Below, one piece after another: positions 17,426 to 26,513 of a DNA stretch of 64,000 nt (position 1 is its first letter; each line of letters starts with the position of its first letter). Under the pieces are notes generated by a model, which was given only the letters and a program-made list of their open reading frames with translations, ran no database searches and had not been told where the DNA came from. A program made the position numbers and the translations under genes. The stretch covers positions 221,149 to 285,148 of the forward strand of contig DAIDHP010000001.1 in assembly GCA_027459625.1 (NCBI GenBank). The letters are read 5' to 3'. This DNA is from Chthonomonadales bacterium. Its GTDB lineage: Bacteria > Armatimonadota > Chthonomonadetes > Chthonomonadales > CAJBBX01.

Positions 17426-18400
17426 ATGAACAAAATTCGAAAGGCGGTCATTACCGCTGCGGGACGAGGCACGCGCATGTATCCCGCAACCACCACAATC
17501 CAGAAAGAGATGCTTCCGTTGATGGATGTGGACGGACTTACGAAACCAGCAATCCAAATCATCATTGAAGAGGCTCTCGAAAGCGGTATTGAGGAAGTCT
17601 GCCTTGTGGTGAACAAACATAACCGCGCTCAGATCGAAAGCCATTTCAAACCGATATCCAATGAAGAGATTCGCCTTTTCAAAGGCAAGGAATGGGCGTT
17701 GCTGGCTTCGGCTAAGGTGCAAAATATCGCATCAAGCCTTCATTTAGTTGAACAATCTCAACCCGAAGGATACGGACACGCGGTATGGTGCGCCAAAGAC
17801 TTTGTGGGGAACGAACCTTTCTTACTAATGCTTGGCGACCATATCTACACATCAGGCAACGAGACACGATGCGCACGTCAAGTCATGGATGTTTATGAGA
17901 AATATGAGACAAGCGTATCGGCGGTTCAGCAAACTCCTGCGGAGTTATTACATCTTTTCGGGACTGTTCGTGGTAAATTAATTCAACAAAATCCTCGAGT
18001 ATATGACATTGATCTCATCACGGAGAAACCTACTTTGGAGTACGCCGAGGAAAAGTTGCGAGTCGAGGGATTGTTATGGGGGATGTATCTTTGCTTTTTC
18101 GGGATGCATGTCTTCACGCCTTCCATATTCGATAGTCTTCGTTACGCGATTGATAACGATCTGCGCGAAAACAACGAGATACAACTCACCAGCGCCCATG
18201 AGCGTCTTCGAAGTGCTGGGGAGAGATATTTAGCATTGGAATCTATCGGGGAGAGATGGGATATTGGCATACCCTTCGGCTATGCACAGACGCAAGCGGC
18301 TCTGGCGGTGAATTCGGTTTTTCGCGAACAGATGCTCGCCGCATTGATAAAAATGCTCGCCGTTCCGATGCACCACATCCCGGAAGCTTTTAAGGATTGA
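17426..18400 (+). CDS. galU: UTP-glucose-1-phosphate uridylyltransferase (GalU/GtaB family)
   Basis: The product has 324 residues. The nucleotide-binding signature AAGRGTRMYPATTTIQKEML (about 10-29) has the GxGTR and the KEML lysine of the family. KPAIQIIIEEALESGIEEV and then MLGDHIY with the metal-binding Asp follow. The enzyme makes UDP-glucose from UTP and glucose-1-phosphate in the cytoplasm, feeding capsule, LPS and glycolipid synthesis. A short insertion is seen before the KPAIQ segment (DVDGLT). Related nucleotidyltransferases (RfbA, RfbF) differ in the GxGTR context, and GalU/GtaB fits best, though GalF-like variants cannot be excluded. A GAAGG site lies about ten bases before the ATG. 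It is probably co-transcribed with the TPR gene. Confidence 0.83.
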   Translation: MNKIRKAVITAAGRGTRMYPATTTIQKEMLPLMDVDGLTKPAIQIIIEEALESGIEEVCLVVNKHNRAQIESHFKPISNEEIRLFKGKEWALLASAKVQNIASSLHLVEQSQPEGYGHAVWCAKDFVGNEPFLLMLGDHIYTSGNETRCARQVMDVYEKYETSVSAVQQTPAELLHLFGTVRGKLIQQNPRVYDIDLITEKPTLEYAEEKLRVEGLLWGMYLCFFGMHVFTPSIFDSLRYAIDNDLRENNEIQLTSAHERLRSAGERYLALESIGERWDIGIPFGYAQTQAALAVNSVFREQMLAALIKMLAVPMHHIPEAFKD

Positions 18401-18750
18401 TTCGTCATTTCAAGGGCATAGGTTGGTCGTATTAATGATATGGTTCATTACGCCAAACAGGGAAGCGATTAATACATCCCCAACGTATATTGTAATAATG
18501 CGTGACAATTCATTTACGTGTTTAATTTACGTGATGGCAGTGCATATTCGTGTGGCAACGCTCCATATGATGCTTCTGCTTGATTGCAAACCCGTTTTCT
18601 TAGCGAAGAAACGACGTGTCATTATTATCATTCGAGGTGATTGCAAAATAGAGTAAATGATGCTGGTATCGCTCATTTCACGCATGGTGATATCTTTGAA
18701 AAGGGCTTTTGCAATTACTTGATTTTACAAAAAAAACGGAGGAAGAGCCT
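18401..18750 (+). other. 350-base region ahead of the rex operon
   Basis: No gene is supported. It contains a direct repeat of ATTTACGTG (18512-18520 and 18525-18533, 13 bases start to start). I looked for a Rex operator (TTGTGA-N-TCACAA type) and did not find a near-consensus copy. I cannot name a strong promoter. A good ribosome site GGAGGA (18738-18743) sits before the rex start. Confidence 0.4.
18512..18533. repeat. Direct repeat ATTTACGTG upstream of rex
   Basis: Two identical 9-base copies, 13 bases apart start to start, lie about 220 bases before the rex start codon. Their spacing is near one helical turn plus three bases. They could be a binding site for a regulator, but no family is suggested. 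Confidence 0.3.
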
Positions 18751-19407
18751 TTGGGTAACAACCCTTCCGGTAAAGTTCCGGTGCCGACGTTGGAACGTAT
18801 GGCTACGTATTTGCGCTATCTTCTGGATCTTGAACAAGATCATGTCGAAACCATCGCCTCGTCTGATGTCGAGGAGCAAACGGGAATAAACGCCGCTCAA
18901 TTTCGCAAGGATTTATCCTATTTCGGGGAATTCGGAAAGCCTGGAGTTGGCTATAATGTGGCGGAGCTGCAAAATCGCATCACCAAAATCCTGAAGATTG
19001 ACAGAGAGCAGCATGTGGTGATGATCGGAGCTGGAAATCTCGGATCCGCGCTTGTAGGCTATCCCGGTCTGAATGAGCATCATTTCAATCTTGTGGCGGT
19101 ATTCGATAATAACTTCGCCAAGATTGGCAGGAAGTTATGGGAGTTGGAAATTTTCGACATATCTCGCCTGGCGGAAATCAACGCCGTGCTGAAGGCTAGG
19201 ATCGGCATTCTCGCCGTACCTCGTTCCGCCGCTCAGGATGTGACGGAACAGATGATTGATGCGGGCATCAGGGCGATTCTGAATTTTGCGCCAACCATTC
19301 TACGGGTACCCGATGATGTCGTTGTACGCAACGTATCGTTCGTACAGGAACTAGCGGTGCTTTCCTACCATCTCTCCACGGATATGGTTTTTAACGAGCA
19401 AGGATGA
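18751..19407 (+). CDS. rex: Redox-sensing transcriptional repressor Rex
   Basis: The product has 218 residues. I set the start at the TTG at 18751 because a strong GGAGGA lies 7 bases upstream; an earlier in-frame TTG (18709) has none. The N-terminal winged helix (about 10-80) carries VPVPTLERMATYLRYL and INAAQFRKDLSYFGEFGKPG, the DNA-recognition region. The C-terminal Rossmann domain (about 85-205) has the NAD(H) site MIGAGNLGSAL (91-101) and VAVFDNN. Rex represses target genes when NAD+ is high and lets go when NADH binds. It overlaps sirC by 4 bases and heads the haem genes, an arrangement also known from the rex-hemACD operon of Streptomyces. It probably controls its own operon, but no clear operator is seen. 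Confidence 0.95.
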   Translation: MGNNPSGKVPVPTLERMATYLRYLLDLEQDHVETIASSDVEEQTGINAAQFRKDLSYFGEFGKPGVGYNVAELQNRITKILKIDREQHVVMIGAGNLGSALVGYPGLNEHHFNLVAVFDNNFAKIGRKLWELEIFDISRLAEINAVLKARIGILAVPRSAAQDVTEQMIDAGIRAILNFAPTILRVPDDVVVRNVSFVQELAVLSYHLSTDMVFNEQG

Positions 19408-20027
19408 TACCGTTATTGATATCGCTTTCAGACAAGCGCTGCATCATCATAGGCGGGGGCGCGATGGCAACTCGCAGGATGCGGTCCTTGTTGAATGAAA
19501 AAGCCCAAGTCACAATTGTATCTCCCGAAGTAACCCCTGCTATCGAGGATGCAACGAAAACCTCCCAAGTGACTTGGATTCAGGATAGATACAACGAAAC
19601 CCATATTGACGGTGCTTTTCTCGTCATCGCTGCCACGAACAATTCCGATGTGAATCGTGGGATCATGCGGGATGCTAAAAGACGTGGTATCCTTTGTAAT
19701 GACGCGGGAGAAGCCGAAGAAGGCGATGTGATATTCCCCGGCTTTATCCAAAAAGGCGATTTATTAATCTCCGTCTCCACACACGGGGCGAGCCCCTCCA
19801 TCGCCAAGGATATCCTTCATCAAATTGATGCATTCTATGGAGACGAATACGGTACACTCATGACAATTTTACGTGATGTGAGGAATGAGATCAAACTCAA
19901 GATTCCGGATCCCGATGAGAGAAAAAATGTGCTGAATCGCCTGGCGAAGGAGGATGTCCTGCTGGAGATGATACGGAAGGGTCGCGTCGAAGAGGCGCGT
20001 CAAACAGCATTCTCGTGTATTTGGTAG
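19404..20027 (+). CDS. sirC: Precorrin-2 dehydrogenase (sirohaem synthase N-terminal type, SirC/Met8)
   Basis: The product has 207 residues. The Rossmann site CIIIGGGAMATRRMRSLL (about 13-30) and the segment VIAATNNSDVNRGI are typical of the CysG N-terminal domain. DVIFPGFIQKGDLLISVST followed by GASPSIAKDIL is the dimer and active region of the family. It oxidises precorrin-2 to sirohydrochlorin with NAD+ in the cytoplasm, and some members also insert iron. The methyltransferase step is provided by the CobA part of the fusion at 24937, so together they give sirohaem or early cobalamin intermediates. The start overlaps rex by ATGA, so translation is coupled. It also overlaps hemA by 13 bases at the other end. 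Confidence 0.92.
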   Translation: MIPLLISLSDKRCIIIGGGAMATRRMRSLLNEKAQVTIVSPEVTPAIEDATKTSQVTWIQDRYNETHIDGAFLVIAATNNSDVNRGIMRDAKRRGILCNDAGEAEEGDVIFPGFIQKGDLLISVSTHGASPSIAKDILHQIDAFYGDEYGTLMTILRDVRNEIKLKIPDPDERKNVLNRLAKEDVLLEMIRKGRVEEARQTAFSCIW

Positions 20028-21352
20028 TTATTGGATTAAATCATAAGACCTCTCCCATTGAGATACGAGAGAAGTTGTCGATTCCGGAAAACAGATTGCC
20101 GGAAGCGTTATCCGTTCTTTCTCGTCATCCAAGCATTTCGGAATGCGCCATTCTGTCCACGTGCAATCGCACGGAGATCATCGCTCTTTCCCCGCAAAGT
20201 GATTTTCTTGAAGACCATCTTATTCGTTTCCTCTCGGAATTCCACAACATACAACCGGAGATATTCCGATCGCACCTCTATTTTCACACCGGATCGATTG
20301 CCGCATCTCATCTATTCAGCGTGGCGGCCGGATTGGATTCCATGGTTTTGGGAGAGCCACAGATTCTGAAGCAGGTACGCGATTCTTTCGCTGCGGCATT
20401 ATCCACGCAGAGCATCAGGCGCGTATTAAACGGTCTCTTCCGATCCGCCATCATAGCCGGAAAAAGAGCCCGCACGGAAACCCAAATAGGAGCCGGTGGA
20501 TTTTCGGTGGGTCATGCGGCAGTGGAACTGGCGCAATCGATATTCGGTTCGTTGAATAACGCATCCATATTGATTCTCGGCGCGGGGAAAATGAGCGAGT
20601 TAACAGCTAATCATCTGATTTCTAATGGCGCCAAGCTGATATTCGTCGCCAATCGAACCCATGAGCGAGCTGTATCACTCGCGGAAAAACTAGGCGGCAA
20701 CGCCATTCGATACGATGATTTTCCAGAGAAACTGCTTTCCGCCGACATCGTTATTAGTTCCACATCCTCACCTCACTTCATTCTCCGCAAAGATGGCTTG
20801 GCTCAGATGATGCGCAAAAGACGCAGCAAGCCTATTTTCATGATTGATATCGCTTTGCCAAGAGACATTGAGCCGGAAGCTGGGAATATCGAAAACCTCT
20901 TCCTTTATGACATCGATGATCTCGAGGAGATCGTAAGCGACATGGTTCACGGACGCGAAGTCGAAGTCCAAAAGGTTGAGCGGATTATTGAGGAGGAGGT
21001 TGTAAAGTTTATGGATTGGTGGAGATCCCTCAACGCAGCCCCAATTGTTTCACAGCTTCAGCGAAAACATCACAGACTTAAGGAAGAGGAGTTGGCACGG
21101 TTAAGGCGTCAGCTCCCTGAACTTTCCGAACATTCCTGGGAGTGCATTGAGGCCGCCATGAAATCCTTGACAACGAAAATCACGCGCGATCCAATAGGGC
21201 GGCTTAAAGAGGCGGCGTCAACGGATGAAACATCAAAACAGTACACTCTTTTGGATGCCGCTCAGGAAATATTCGCTCTCCAAGAGGAAAACGATTCCTT
21301 TGACACGTATTCGCAATCTTGTGCGAACACCTCGGAGGACGCCGAATCATGA
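20015..21352 (+). CDS. hemA: Glutamyl-tRNA reductase
   Basis: The product has 445 residues. It starts with a GTG at 20015 inside the end of sirC, giving VVIGLNHKTSPIEIREKLSI as the correct family N-terminus. The catalytic Cys50 lies in ILSTCNRTEI. GLDSMVLGEPQILKQVR and the NADPH domain with LILGAGKMSELTANHL and VANRTHERA follow. The C-terminal dimerisation helices run to the end. It reduces Glu-tRNA(Glu) with NADPH to glutamate-1-semialdehyde, the first and usually rate-limiting step of C5-pathway tetrapyrrole synthesis. The aminomutase gene hemL, needed next, is not in the window. Overlaps on both sides indicate tight co-translation. The C-terminus has an extra Glu/Asp-rich tail of about 20 residues. 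Confidence 0.97.
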   Translation: MYLVVIGLNHKTSPIEIREKLSIPENRLPEALSVLSRHPSISECAILSTCNRTEIIALSPQSDFLEDHLIRFLSEFHNIQPEIFRSHLYFHTGSIAASHLFSVAAGLDSMVLGEPQILKQVRDSFAAALSTQSIRRVLNGLFRSAIIAGKRARTETQIGAGGFSVGHAAVELAQSIFGSLNNASILILGAGKMSELTANHLISNGAKLIFVANRTHERAVSLAEKLGGNAIRYDDFPEKLLSADIVISSTSSPHFILRKDGLAQMMRKRRSKPIFMIDIALPRDIEPEAGNIENLFLYDIDDLEEIVSDMVHGREVEVQKVERIIEEEVVKFMDWWRSLNAAPIVSQLQRKHHRLKEEELARLRRQLPELSEHSWECIEAAMKSLTTKITRDPIGRLKEAASTDETSKQYTLLDAAQEIFALQEENDSFDTYSQSCANTSEDAES

Positions 21353-22158
21353 TAAGTGCAATCCTTCATAGCATCGTTCTTTTCGCCTATCTCGCGGCCG
21401 CGGTTCTTTATGGTGCCAATCTGGCATTAAAAGAACCCAAAAGGCTGCTTCAAGCGAGATATGTATACCTCACCGGATTTGCACTTCACACACTGGCGAT
21501 CGGTCATTTTTGTGTCACCTATCACCAATCGCCATTTTCGAGTGCATTCGGCTCATTAAGTGTTTCAGCATGGGCGATGGTGTTGCTGTTTATTCCTATC
21601 GATTACTGGTACAAACTGCCTGCGCTTGGTTCCATCCTTATGCCTTTAAGTTCCGCGTTTATTTTTGGCGCGATACTGCGTTCGGACGAGGCTATTCGAC
21701 AAAATCCTGAAATACAAGAGCATTTTATCAATTTACATATCATGCTCGTGCTTTTCTCTTTCGCACTGTTCGCTCTTGCCGCTTGTTGCGCTATTTGTTA
21801 CTTATGGCAATACCGCTTCTTGAAACGACCCAATCGAAAAGCCATGTTTCTGCGTCTTCCCCCGCTGGAAAAATTGGATTCGATGGCGTTACATTTGATC
21901 GCTTTCGCATTGCCTCTGCTTACTCTCGGTCTGGCATTTGGAATAATCAAAGCTTTATCGGGCGGGCTCAAGGGCGACTGGATATGGGATCCCCACACAA
22001 TCATCTCGTTTTTAGTTTGGCTGCTGTATGGGTCGTATTTGCTGCTAAGAAATTTCACCGGATTCCGGGGGCCTAAATCGCATTTTCTTCTGGTGGTTGG
22101 TTTTTTCGTTTCGTTAATTCTGTTTATTATTCCAAGCGGGTCGCATCACTTTCGATAA
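21349..22158 (+). CDS. hemX: Membrane protein HemX (CcsA/ResC-like cytochrome c assembly family)
   Basis: The product has 269 residues, started at the ATG at 21349, which overlaps the hemA stop by ATGA; earlier in-frame starts lie inside hemA. About eight membrane segments are visible (for example IVLFAYLAAAVLYGANLAL, IMLVLFSFALFALAACCAI, FLLVVGFFVSLILFII). The Trp-Asp motif GDWIWDPHTIISFLVWLLYG (about 210-229) resembles the WWD haem-binding region of CcsA/CcmC proteins. In Bacillus, HemX lies after hemA and limits HemA protein levels; in other bacteria the same fold serves cytochrome c maturation (CcsA). Position between hemA and hemC favours the HemX role. A CcsA function would require CcsB, which is not nearby. 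Confidence 0.85.
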   Translation: MISAILHSIVLFAYLAAAVLYGANLALKEPKRLLQARYVYLTGFALHTLAIGHFCVTYHQSPFSSAFGSLSVSAWAMVLLFIPIDYWYKLPALGSILMPLSSAFIFGAILRSDEAIRQNPEIQEHFINLHIMLVLFSFALFALAACCAICYLWQYRFLKRPNRKAMFLRLPPLEKLDSMALHLIAFALPLLTLGLAFGIIKALSGGLKGDWIWDPHTIISFLVWLLYGSYLLLRNFTGFRGPKSHFLLVVGFFVSLILFIIPSGSHHFR

Positions 22159-22301
22159 GGGTTGACAGCTCCATTCAATAAATAAGTTGCGGGAATTGCA
22201 TCTCCAGCCAAGTCACTGACATCTTGAGATTTGCGTTTCCCAGATAGTACATTCAATTTCATTCATTGCGGATAAGCTTCCTATCCCAACGGGTAAACTA
22301 T

Positions 22302-23204
22302 ATGAAAAGAACACTTAGGGTGGGCACTCGTGGCAGTGCACTCGCCATCGCTCAAACGAAACAAGTAATCGCACTCCTTGGAAAACTGAACCCTTCCTTG
22401 GATATCGAAACGATCATTATCCGCACCACAGGAGACACGCAAAGTCAACAACAATCAAATAACATCATAACCAAAGGGGTCTTCGTTAAGGAGATCGAGG
22501 ATGCGCTCCTCTCAAATAGCGTGGATTTTGCCGTCCATAGCTTAAAAGACTTACCGAGTGAACTATCCTCGGAATTGGAAATAGCCGCAATTCCTAGTAG
22601 AGAATCGCCATGCGATGCAGTGGTTTCCCATTCCCTCTCTCTTAACGATCTTCCTTTCGGCTCGATCATAGGCGCCGGTGGCCCTCGAAGGATGGTTTTA
22701 ATTCAAAACATTAGACCAGATCTCCGAATGGAACCTATTCGAGGAAACGTGGACACTCGATTGCGCAAATGGCGGGAAGGGCGATACGATGCCATCATTC
22801 TAGCCGCAGCGGGACTGAAACGCCTTGGTTTGGAAGATAACATCGTGGAGGAATTGGACCCTACCGAGTTCATCCCGGCTCCGGGACAAGGAGCCCTCGC
22901 CTTGGAGATTTGCAAGTGTTCCACTGATGTCCGTTCCATTTTGGAACCGTTGGATCATCCGCATAGCCACTTAACGGTCAATGCTGAGCGATGTTTTCAA
23001 TCGGCGTTGGGCTCGGGTTGTTCCATTCCTGCGGGGGCATACGCGTCAATCGAAGGCGAAATGCTGATAATGCACGCTTTTCTTGCGACACCGGACGGCG
23101 TTAAAATCGTAAAAACTCATAGGAGTGATCATGTATCAAAAGCTCATGAGTTGGGTAATCGCATAGCGCGGGAATTGATGGATGGGATTGAGGGAAAAAA
23201 CTGA
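22302..23204 (+). CDS. hemC: Hydroxymethylbilane synthase (porphobilinogen deaminase)
   Basis: The product has 300 residues. The ATG at 22302 gives MKRTLRVGTRGSALAIAQTK, the standard start; a weak ribosome site precedes it. The pyrrole-binding arginines lie in GGPRRMVLIQNIRPD and IRGNVDTRLRKW. Cys240 in GSGCSIPAGAYA carries the dipyrromethane cofactor. FAVHSLKDLP contains the catalytic Asp. It joins four porphobilinogen molecules to the linear tetrapyrrole hydroxymethylbilane, used by the HemD part of the fusion at 24937. A gap of 143 bases separates it from hemX, the largest inside this cluster, so an internal promoter is possible; I did not find a convincing one. Confidence 0.97.
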   Translation: MKRTLRVGTRGSALAIAQTKQVIALLGKLNPSLDIETIIIRTTGDTQSQQQSNNIITKGVFVKEIEDALLSNSVDFAVHSLKDLPSELSSELEIAAIPSRESPCDAVVSHSLSLNDLPFGSIIGAGGPRRMVLIQNIRPDLRMEPIRGNVDTRLRKWREGRYDAIILAAAGLKRLGLEDNIVEELDPTEFIPAPGQGALALEICKCSTDVRSILEPLDHPHSHLTVNAERCFQSALGSGCSIPAGAYASIEGEMLIMHAFLATPDGVKIVKTHRSDHVSKAHELGNRIARELMDGIEGKN

Positions 23205-23321
23205 GTCTTGTATTCGTACGCATCTTATCGGAATCGGATCAATCGTACTTTGTTAACGAACAGCACTGCGTCTATCCGATAGATGAACGATCTTACAGGA
23301 CGGAAAGGACGCTTTTCCATC

Positions 23322-24935
23322 ATGAGGATATCTACCTCTTCAGTGGCTCAAATAGTGGATTATCTTATCATAGGAAGCGGCGTAGCGGGTCTGACATTCG
23401 CAAGAAATGTTGCGCCTCATGGTTCCACGCTGATTTTGACGAAGAAAAGCAGGGCGGAATCCAACAGTAATTATGCTCAAGGGGGCATCGCCGGCGTGAT
23501 GGATGAAAACGACGATGTTCATTTGCACATGGAGGACACCTTGATCGCAGGCGCCGGCATCTGCAAGGAAGACGCCGTGAAAACTCTCGTGACGGAAGGA
23601 CCGGACCGCATCAGAGAGTTAATTGATTTGGGCGCTCAATTTAACATGATCGAAGATGAACTCGGAGGGCATCGACTTGCTTTGGGTAGAGAGGGTGGGC
23701 ATTCAAGGAACAGAATAGTTCATGCGGTTGACCGCACAGGATACGAATGCGAAAGGGCTCTCCTTTCCGCCGTAAAGGACATGCCTAACCTCGAAATACT
23801 TGAGAATTACTTCGTTATCGATCTTTTGGTTGGAAATGCCGACGGTAAACGCCGCTGCGTCGGCGCCATCGCTTTAAATACGCAAAACGGGAAACTTTAC
23901 GCTTTTTTGGCACGGATGGTGATGCTATCAACCGGAGGGTGCGGGCGCCTCTACTTGCATACAACCAACCCCGAAATCGCCACGGGTGACGGTGTGGCGA
24001 TGGCGTGGAATGCAGGGGCGGTGATTTCGAACATGGAGTTCATCCAGTTTCACCCCACCTGTCTTTACCATACCAAAGGGGATTCTTTTTTAATATCCGA
24101 AGCTGTCCGCGGCGAAGGCGGGATTCTACGCACGCTTGACGGAGCCACCTTCATGCATAAATATCACCCATTGGCAGAACTTGCTCCCAGGGACATCGTG
24201 GCAAGAGCGATACACGCAGAGCGTATCAAAAAAGGCGATCCGTGCGTGGTTTTGGATATTACCCACCTTGACGATGACTTTATCCGCAAGCGATTCCCAA
24301 CCATCTACCAACAGTGTCTCGAATACGGAATTGACATCACCAAGGAGCCCATACCTGTGGTACCCGCAGCTCACTACATGTGCGGCGGCGTCAAGGCGGA
24401 TCTTAACGGCTGCACGACATTAAACGGGTTGTACGCCTCCGGAGAAGTGAGTTGCACAGGGGTGCACGGCGCTAACAGACTAGCATCCAATTCCCTGTTG
24501 GAGGCGATGGTTTGGGGACACCGGTCAGCCATGCATGTCATTTCTTCCCCCCCTCCCCCGCTCCCTAAAAATATTCCTACGGAGGATATCCCGTTATCTG
24601 CCAAGATGGCTCCTTTGAACGAGATCCGCAACATGAGGAATGAATTAAGGCATCACATGAATGATTTGGTGGGAATTGTGCGCACAGATAAGGATCTTGC
24701 AAGAGCGCAAGAATTACTTTGTGCAATGGACGCAACCGTTTCTCAATGGCTGAACGATTACGCACCCCACCCGGAGCTTTACGAGTTAAGGAATATGGTG
24801 ACCCTATCCAAACTCATCGTAACATCCGCAATCGGGAGAAGAGAGAGTCGGGGATTGCATTATAACTTGGATTGTCTGGAGAGAGATGACATTAATTGGC
24901 ACAAAGACACCCAATTAATCAATGAGGATGCATAA
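23322..24935 (+). CDS. nadB: L-aspartate oxidase
   Basis: The product has 537 residues. I took the ATG at 23322, 13 codons after an in-frame ATG without a ribosome site, because GGAAAGGA lies upstream and it starts close to the flavin-binding strand. The FAD site is DYLIIGSGVAGLTFARNV (about 13-30); SNYAQGGIAGVMD, GREGGHSRNRIVHAVDRTGY, GGCGRLYLHTTNP and MEFIQFHPTCLY are signature NadB segments. HYMCGGVKADLNGCT and GANRLASNSLLEAMVWGHR are the conserved C-part. It oxidises L-aspartate to iminoaspartate for quinolinate, the first step of NAD synthesis. Its place between hemC and cobA-hemD is unusual; nadA and nadC are not in the window. Succinate dehydrogenase flavoprotein is the main look-alike and fits less well. 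Confidence 0.93.
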   Translation: MRISTSSVAQIVDYLIIGSGVAGLTFARNVAPHGSTLILTKKSRAESNSNYAQGGIAGVMDENDDVHLHMEDTLIAGAGICKEDAVKTLVTEGPDRIRELIDLGAQFNMIEDELGGHRLALGREGGHSRNRIVHAVDRTGYECERALLSAVKDMPNLEILENYFVIDLLVGNADGKRRCVGAIALNTQNGKLYAFLARMVMLSTGGCGRLYLHTTNPEIATGDGVAMAWNAGAVISNMEFIQFHPTCLYHTKGDSFLISEAVRGEGGILRTLDGATFMHKYHPLAELAPRDIVARAIHAERIKKGDPCVVLDITHLDDDFIRKRFPTIYQQCLEYGIDITKEPIPVVPAAHYMCGGVKADLNGCTTLNGLYASGEVSCTGVHGANRLASNSLLEAMVWGHRSAMHVISSPPPPLPKNIPTEDIPLSAKMAPLNEIRNMRNELRHHMNDLVGIVRTDKDLARAQELLCAMDATVSQWLNDYAPHPELYELRNMVTLSKLIVTSAIGRRESRGLHYNLDCLERDDINWHKDTQLINEDA

Positions 24936-24936
24936 A

Positions 24937-26511
24937 ATGGATCAATCCATAGGTAAAGTTTATCTTGTGGGAGCGGGACCAGGAGATCCGCTTTTGATTT
25001 CATTACGAGCAGCGCAATGTCTCGCTCAATCCGACGTCGTGGTTTATGATCGTTTGGTCCATCGGGACGTTTTAAAACATGCCAAAAAGGATGCCGAGTT
25101 ATTTTACGTTGGCAAGGAATCCTCTCGGCACACGATGAGACAGGAGCAAATCAATGAACTGATCGTGCAACACGCGCTGAAGGGGAAAACTGTCTGCAGG
25201 CTCAAAGGGGGGGATCCTTTTGTTTTCGGAAGAGGGGGAGAAGAGGCGATAGCGTGCAGAGAAGCTAATGTGCTATTCGAAGTGGTGCCTGGCGTGACCT
25301 CCGCAATAGCCGCCCCGGCATACGCGGGGATACCGGTAACGCATCGGAATATCGCGTCCTCCTTCACTGTGATAACGGGACATGAAGATCCGCTGAAGAA
25401 CGAATCCAGCATCCGTTGGAAAGAGATCGCCACAGGGGCGGACACACTAGTCTTTTTAATGGGAGTTGAAAATCTTCATGCGATAGTCAGTAAGCTGATC
25501 GAAAATGGCAAGTCGGAGGATACTCCGATTGCGCTTGTGCAATGGGGCTCATGGAGCAAACAGCGTACGTTAATATCCACCTTGAAGGCTGTGGAGGAGA
25601 ACGCGTATCTTCGCAACTTCACTGCGCCATGTGTAACGATAGTCGGTGATGTGGTGCGATTAAGTGATAACCTGAGATGGTTTGAAGACAAACCGCTGTT
25701 TGGAAAAAAGATCATGGTGACACGCGCACGGGAGCAGAGCAGCGATCTTTGCGATATGCTGCAAGACCTCGGCGCGGAGCCAGTGGAATATCCGATGATA
25801 CGTATTCTGCCAATGGTGGATTTGTCATCTTTGGATCATGCCATCCATCTGTTTCCAAGCGTAGCGGGTCTTACGGAAAGCGGAGAAGCATCATCCAGTC
25901 TGTATTCATGGGTTATATTCACCAGCGCGAATGCGGTAACCATTGTGGCGGACCGGTTAATTCAACTCGGATATGATATGCGATCAATGGCGGGGTTGCA
26001 CATCGCAGCGATTGGACCTGGAACTGCTGAGGTTTTGCGCAAACATGGAATTCGAGCGGACTTCGTTCCCACCCGCTTTGTTGCGGAGGCTATTTTGGAG
26101 GAACTCCCCGATCATCTCATCAAAGGAGCCCGTATCTTGCTTCCAAGAGCGTCGGAAGCCAGGGAGATTCTTCCTCAAAGGCTTACGGAGATGGGTGCCG
26201 TGACCGATGTGACGCCAATTTACCAAACGGTTATGGATGATTCGGATAAAGATGAAATCATTTCCGAATTGGCGGAAAAAGCGATCGACGTTATCACATT
26301 TGCAAGCTCATCCACGGTACACAATTTTATGCAGGCTATCTGTGAACAGAACATACCGGAACTCATTGGTGAAACCGTATTAGCCTGTATCGGTCCGATA
26401 ACCGCGGACACGCTTCACACATACGGGTTCGCTCCGCAAATCGTGGCGTCGGAGCATTCCATTCCCGGATTAGTGAAGGAGATCGTCGCGTATTTCACCG
26501 CACGGAGGTAA
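24937..26511 (+). CDS. cobA-hemD: Fused uroporphyrinogen-III C-methyltransferase and uroporphyrinogen-III synthase
   Basis: The product has 524 residues, started at the ATG at 24937, with GAGG nine bases upstream inside the nadB end. Residues 1 to about 250 are CobA/SUMT: GKVYLVGAGPGDPLLISLRA, the SAM loop LKGGDPFVFGRGGEE, GVTSAIAAPAYAGIPVTHR and VENLHAIVSKLIENG. Residues about 262-524 are HemD: KIMVTRAREQSSDL, SWVIFTSANAVTI, IAAIGPGTAEVLRKHGI and DVITFASSSTVHNFM. The HemD half closes hydroxymethylbilane to uroporphyrinogen III; the CobA half methylates that product twice toward sirohaem and cobalamin. Fusing both puts the branch point in one chain. Such CobA-HemD fusions are known in several phyla. 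It is followed three bases later by hemB. Confidence 0.95.
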   Translation: MDQSIGKVYLVGAGPGDPLLISLRAAQCLAQSDVVVYDRLVHRDVLKHAKKDAELFYVGKESSRHTMRQEQINELIVQHALKGKTVCRLKGGDPFVFGRGGEEAIACREANVLFEVVPGVTSAIAAPAYAGIPVTHRNIASSFTVITGHEDPLKNESSIRWKEIATGADTLVFLMGVENLHAIVSKLIENGKSEDTPIALVQWGSWSKQRTLISTLKAVEENAYLRNFTAPCVTIVGDVVRLSDNLRWFEDKPLFGKKIMVTRAREQSSDLCDMLQDLGAEPVEYPMIRILPMVDLSSLDHAIHLFPSVAGLTESGEASSSLYSWVIFTSANAVTIVADRLIQLGYDMRSMAGLHIAAIGPGTAEVLRKHGIRADFVPTRFVAEAILEELPDHLIKGARILLPRASEAREILPQRLTEMGAVTDVTPIYQTVMDDSDKDEIISELAEKAIDVITFASSSTVHNFMQAICEQNIPELIGETVLACIGPITADTLHTYGFAPQIVASEHSIPGLVKEIVAYFTARR

Positions 26512-26513
26512 AA

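Noticed and set aside
22159..22301. TTGACA at 22162 as a promoter for hemC
   Set aside because: The -35 is perfect but no -10-like hexamer lies at 16-18 bases.
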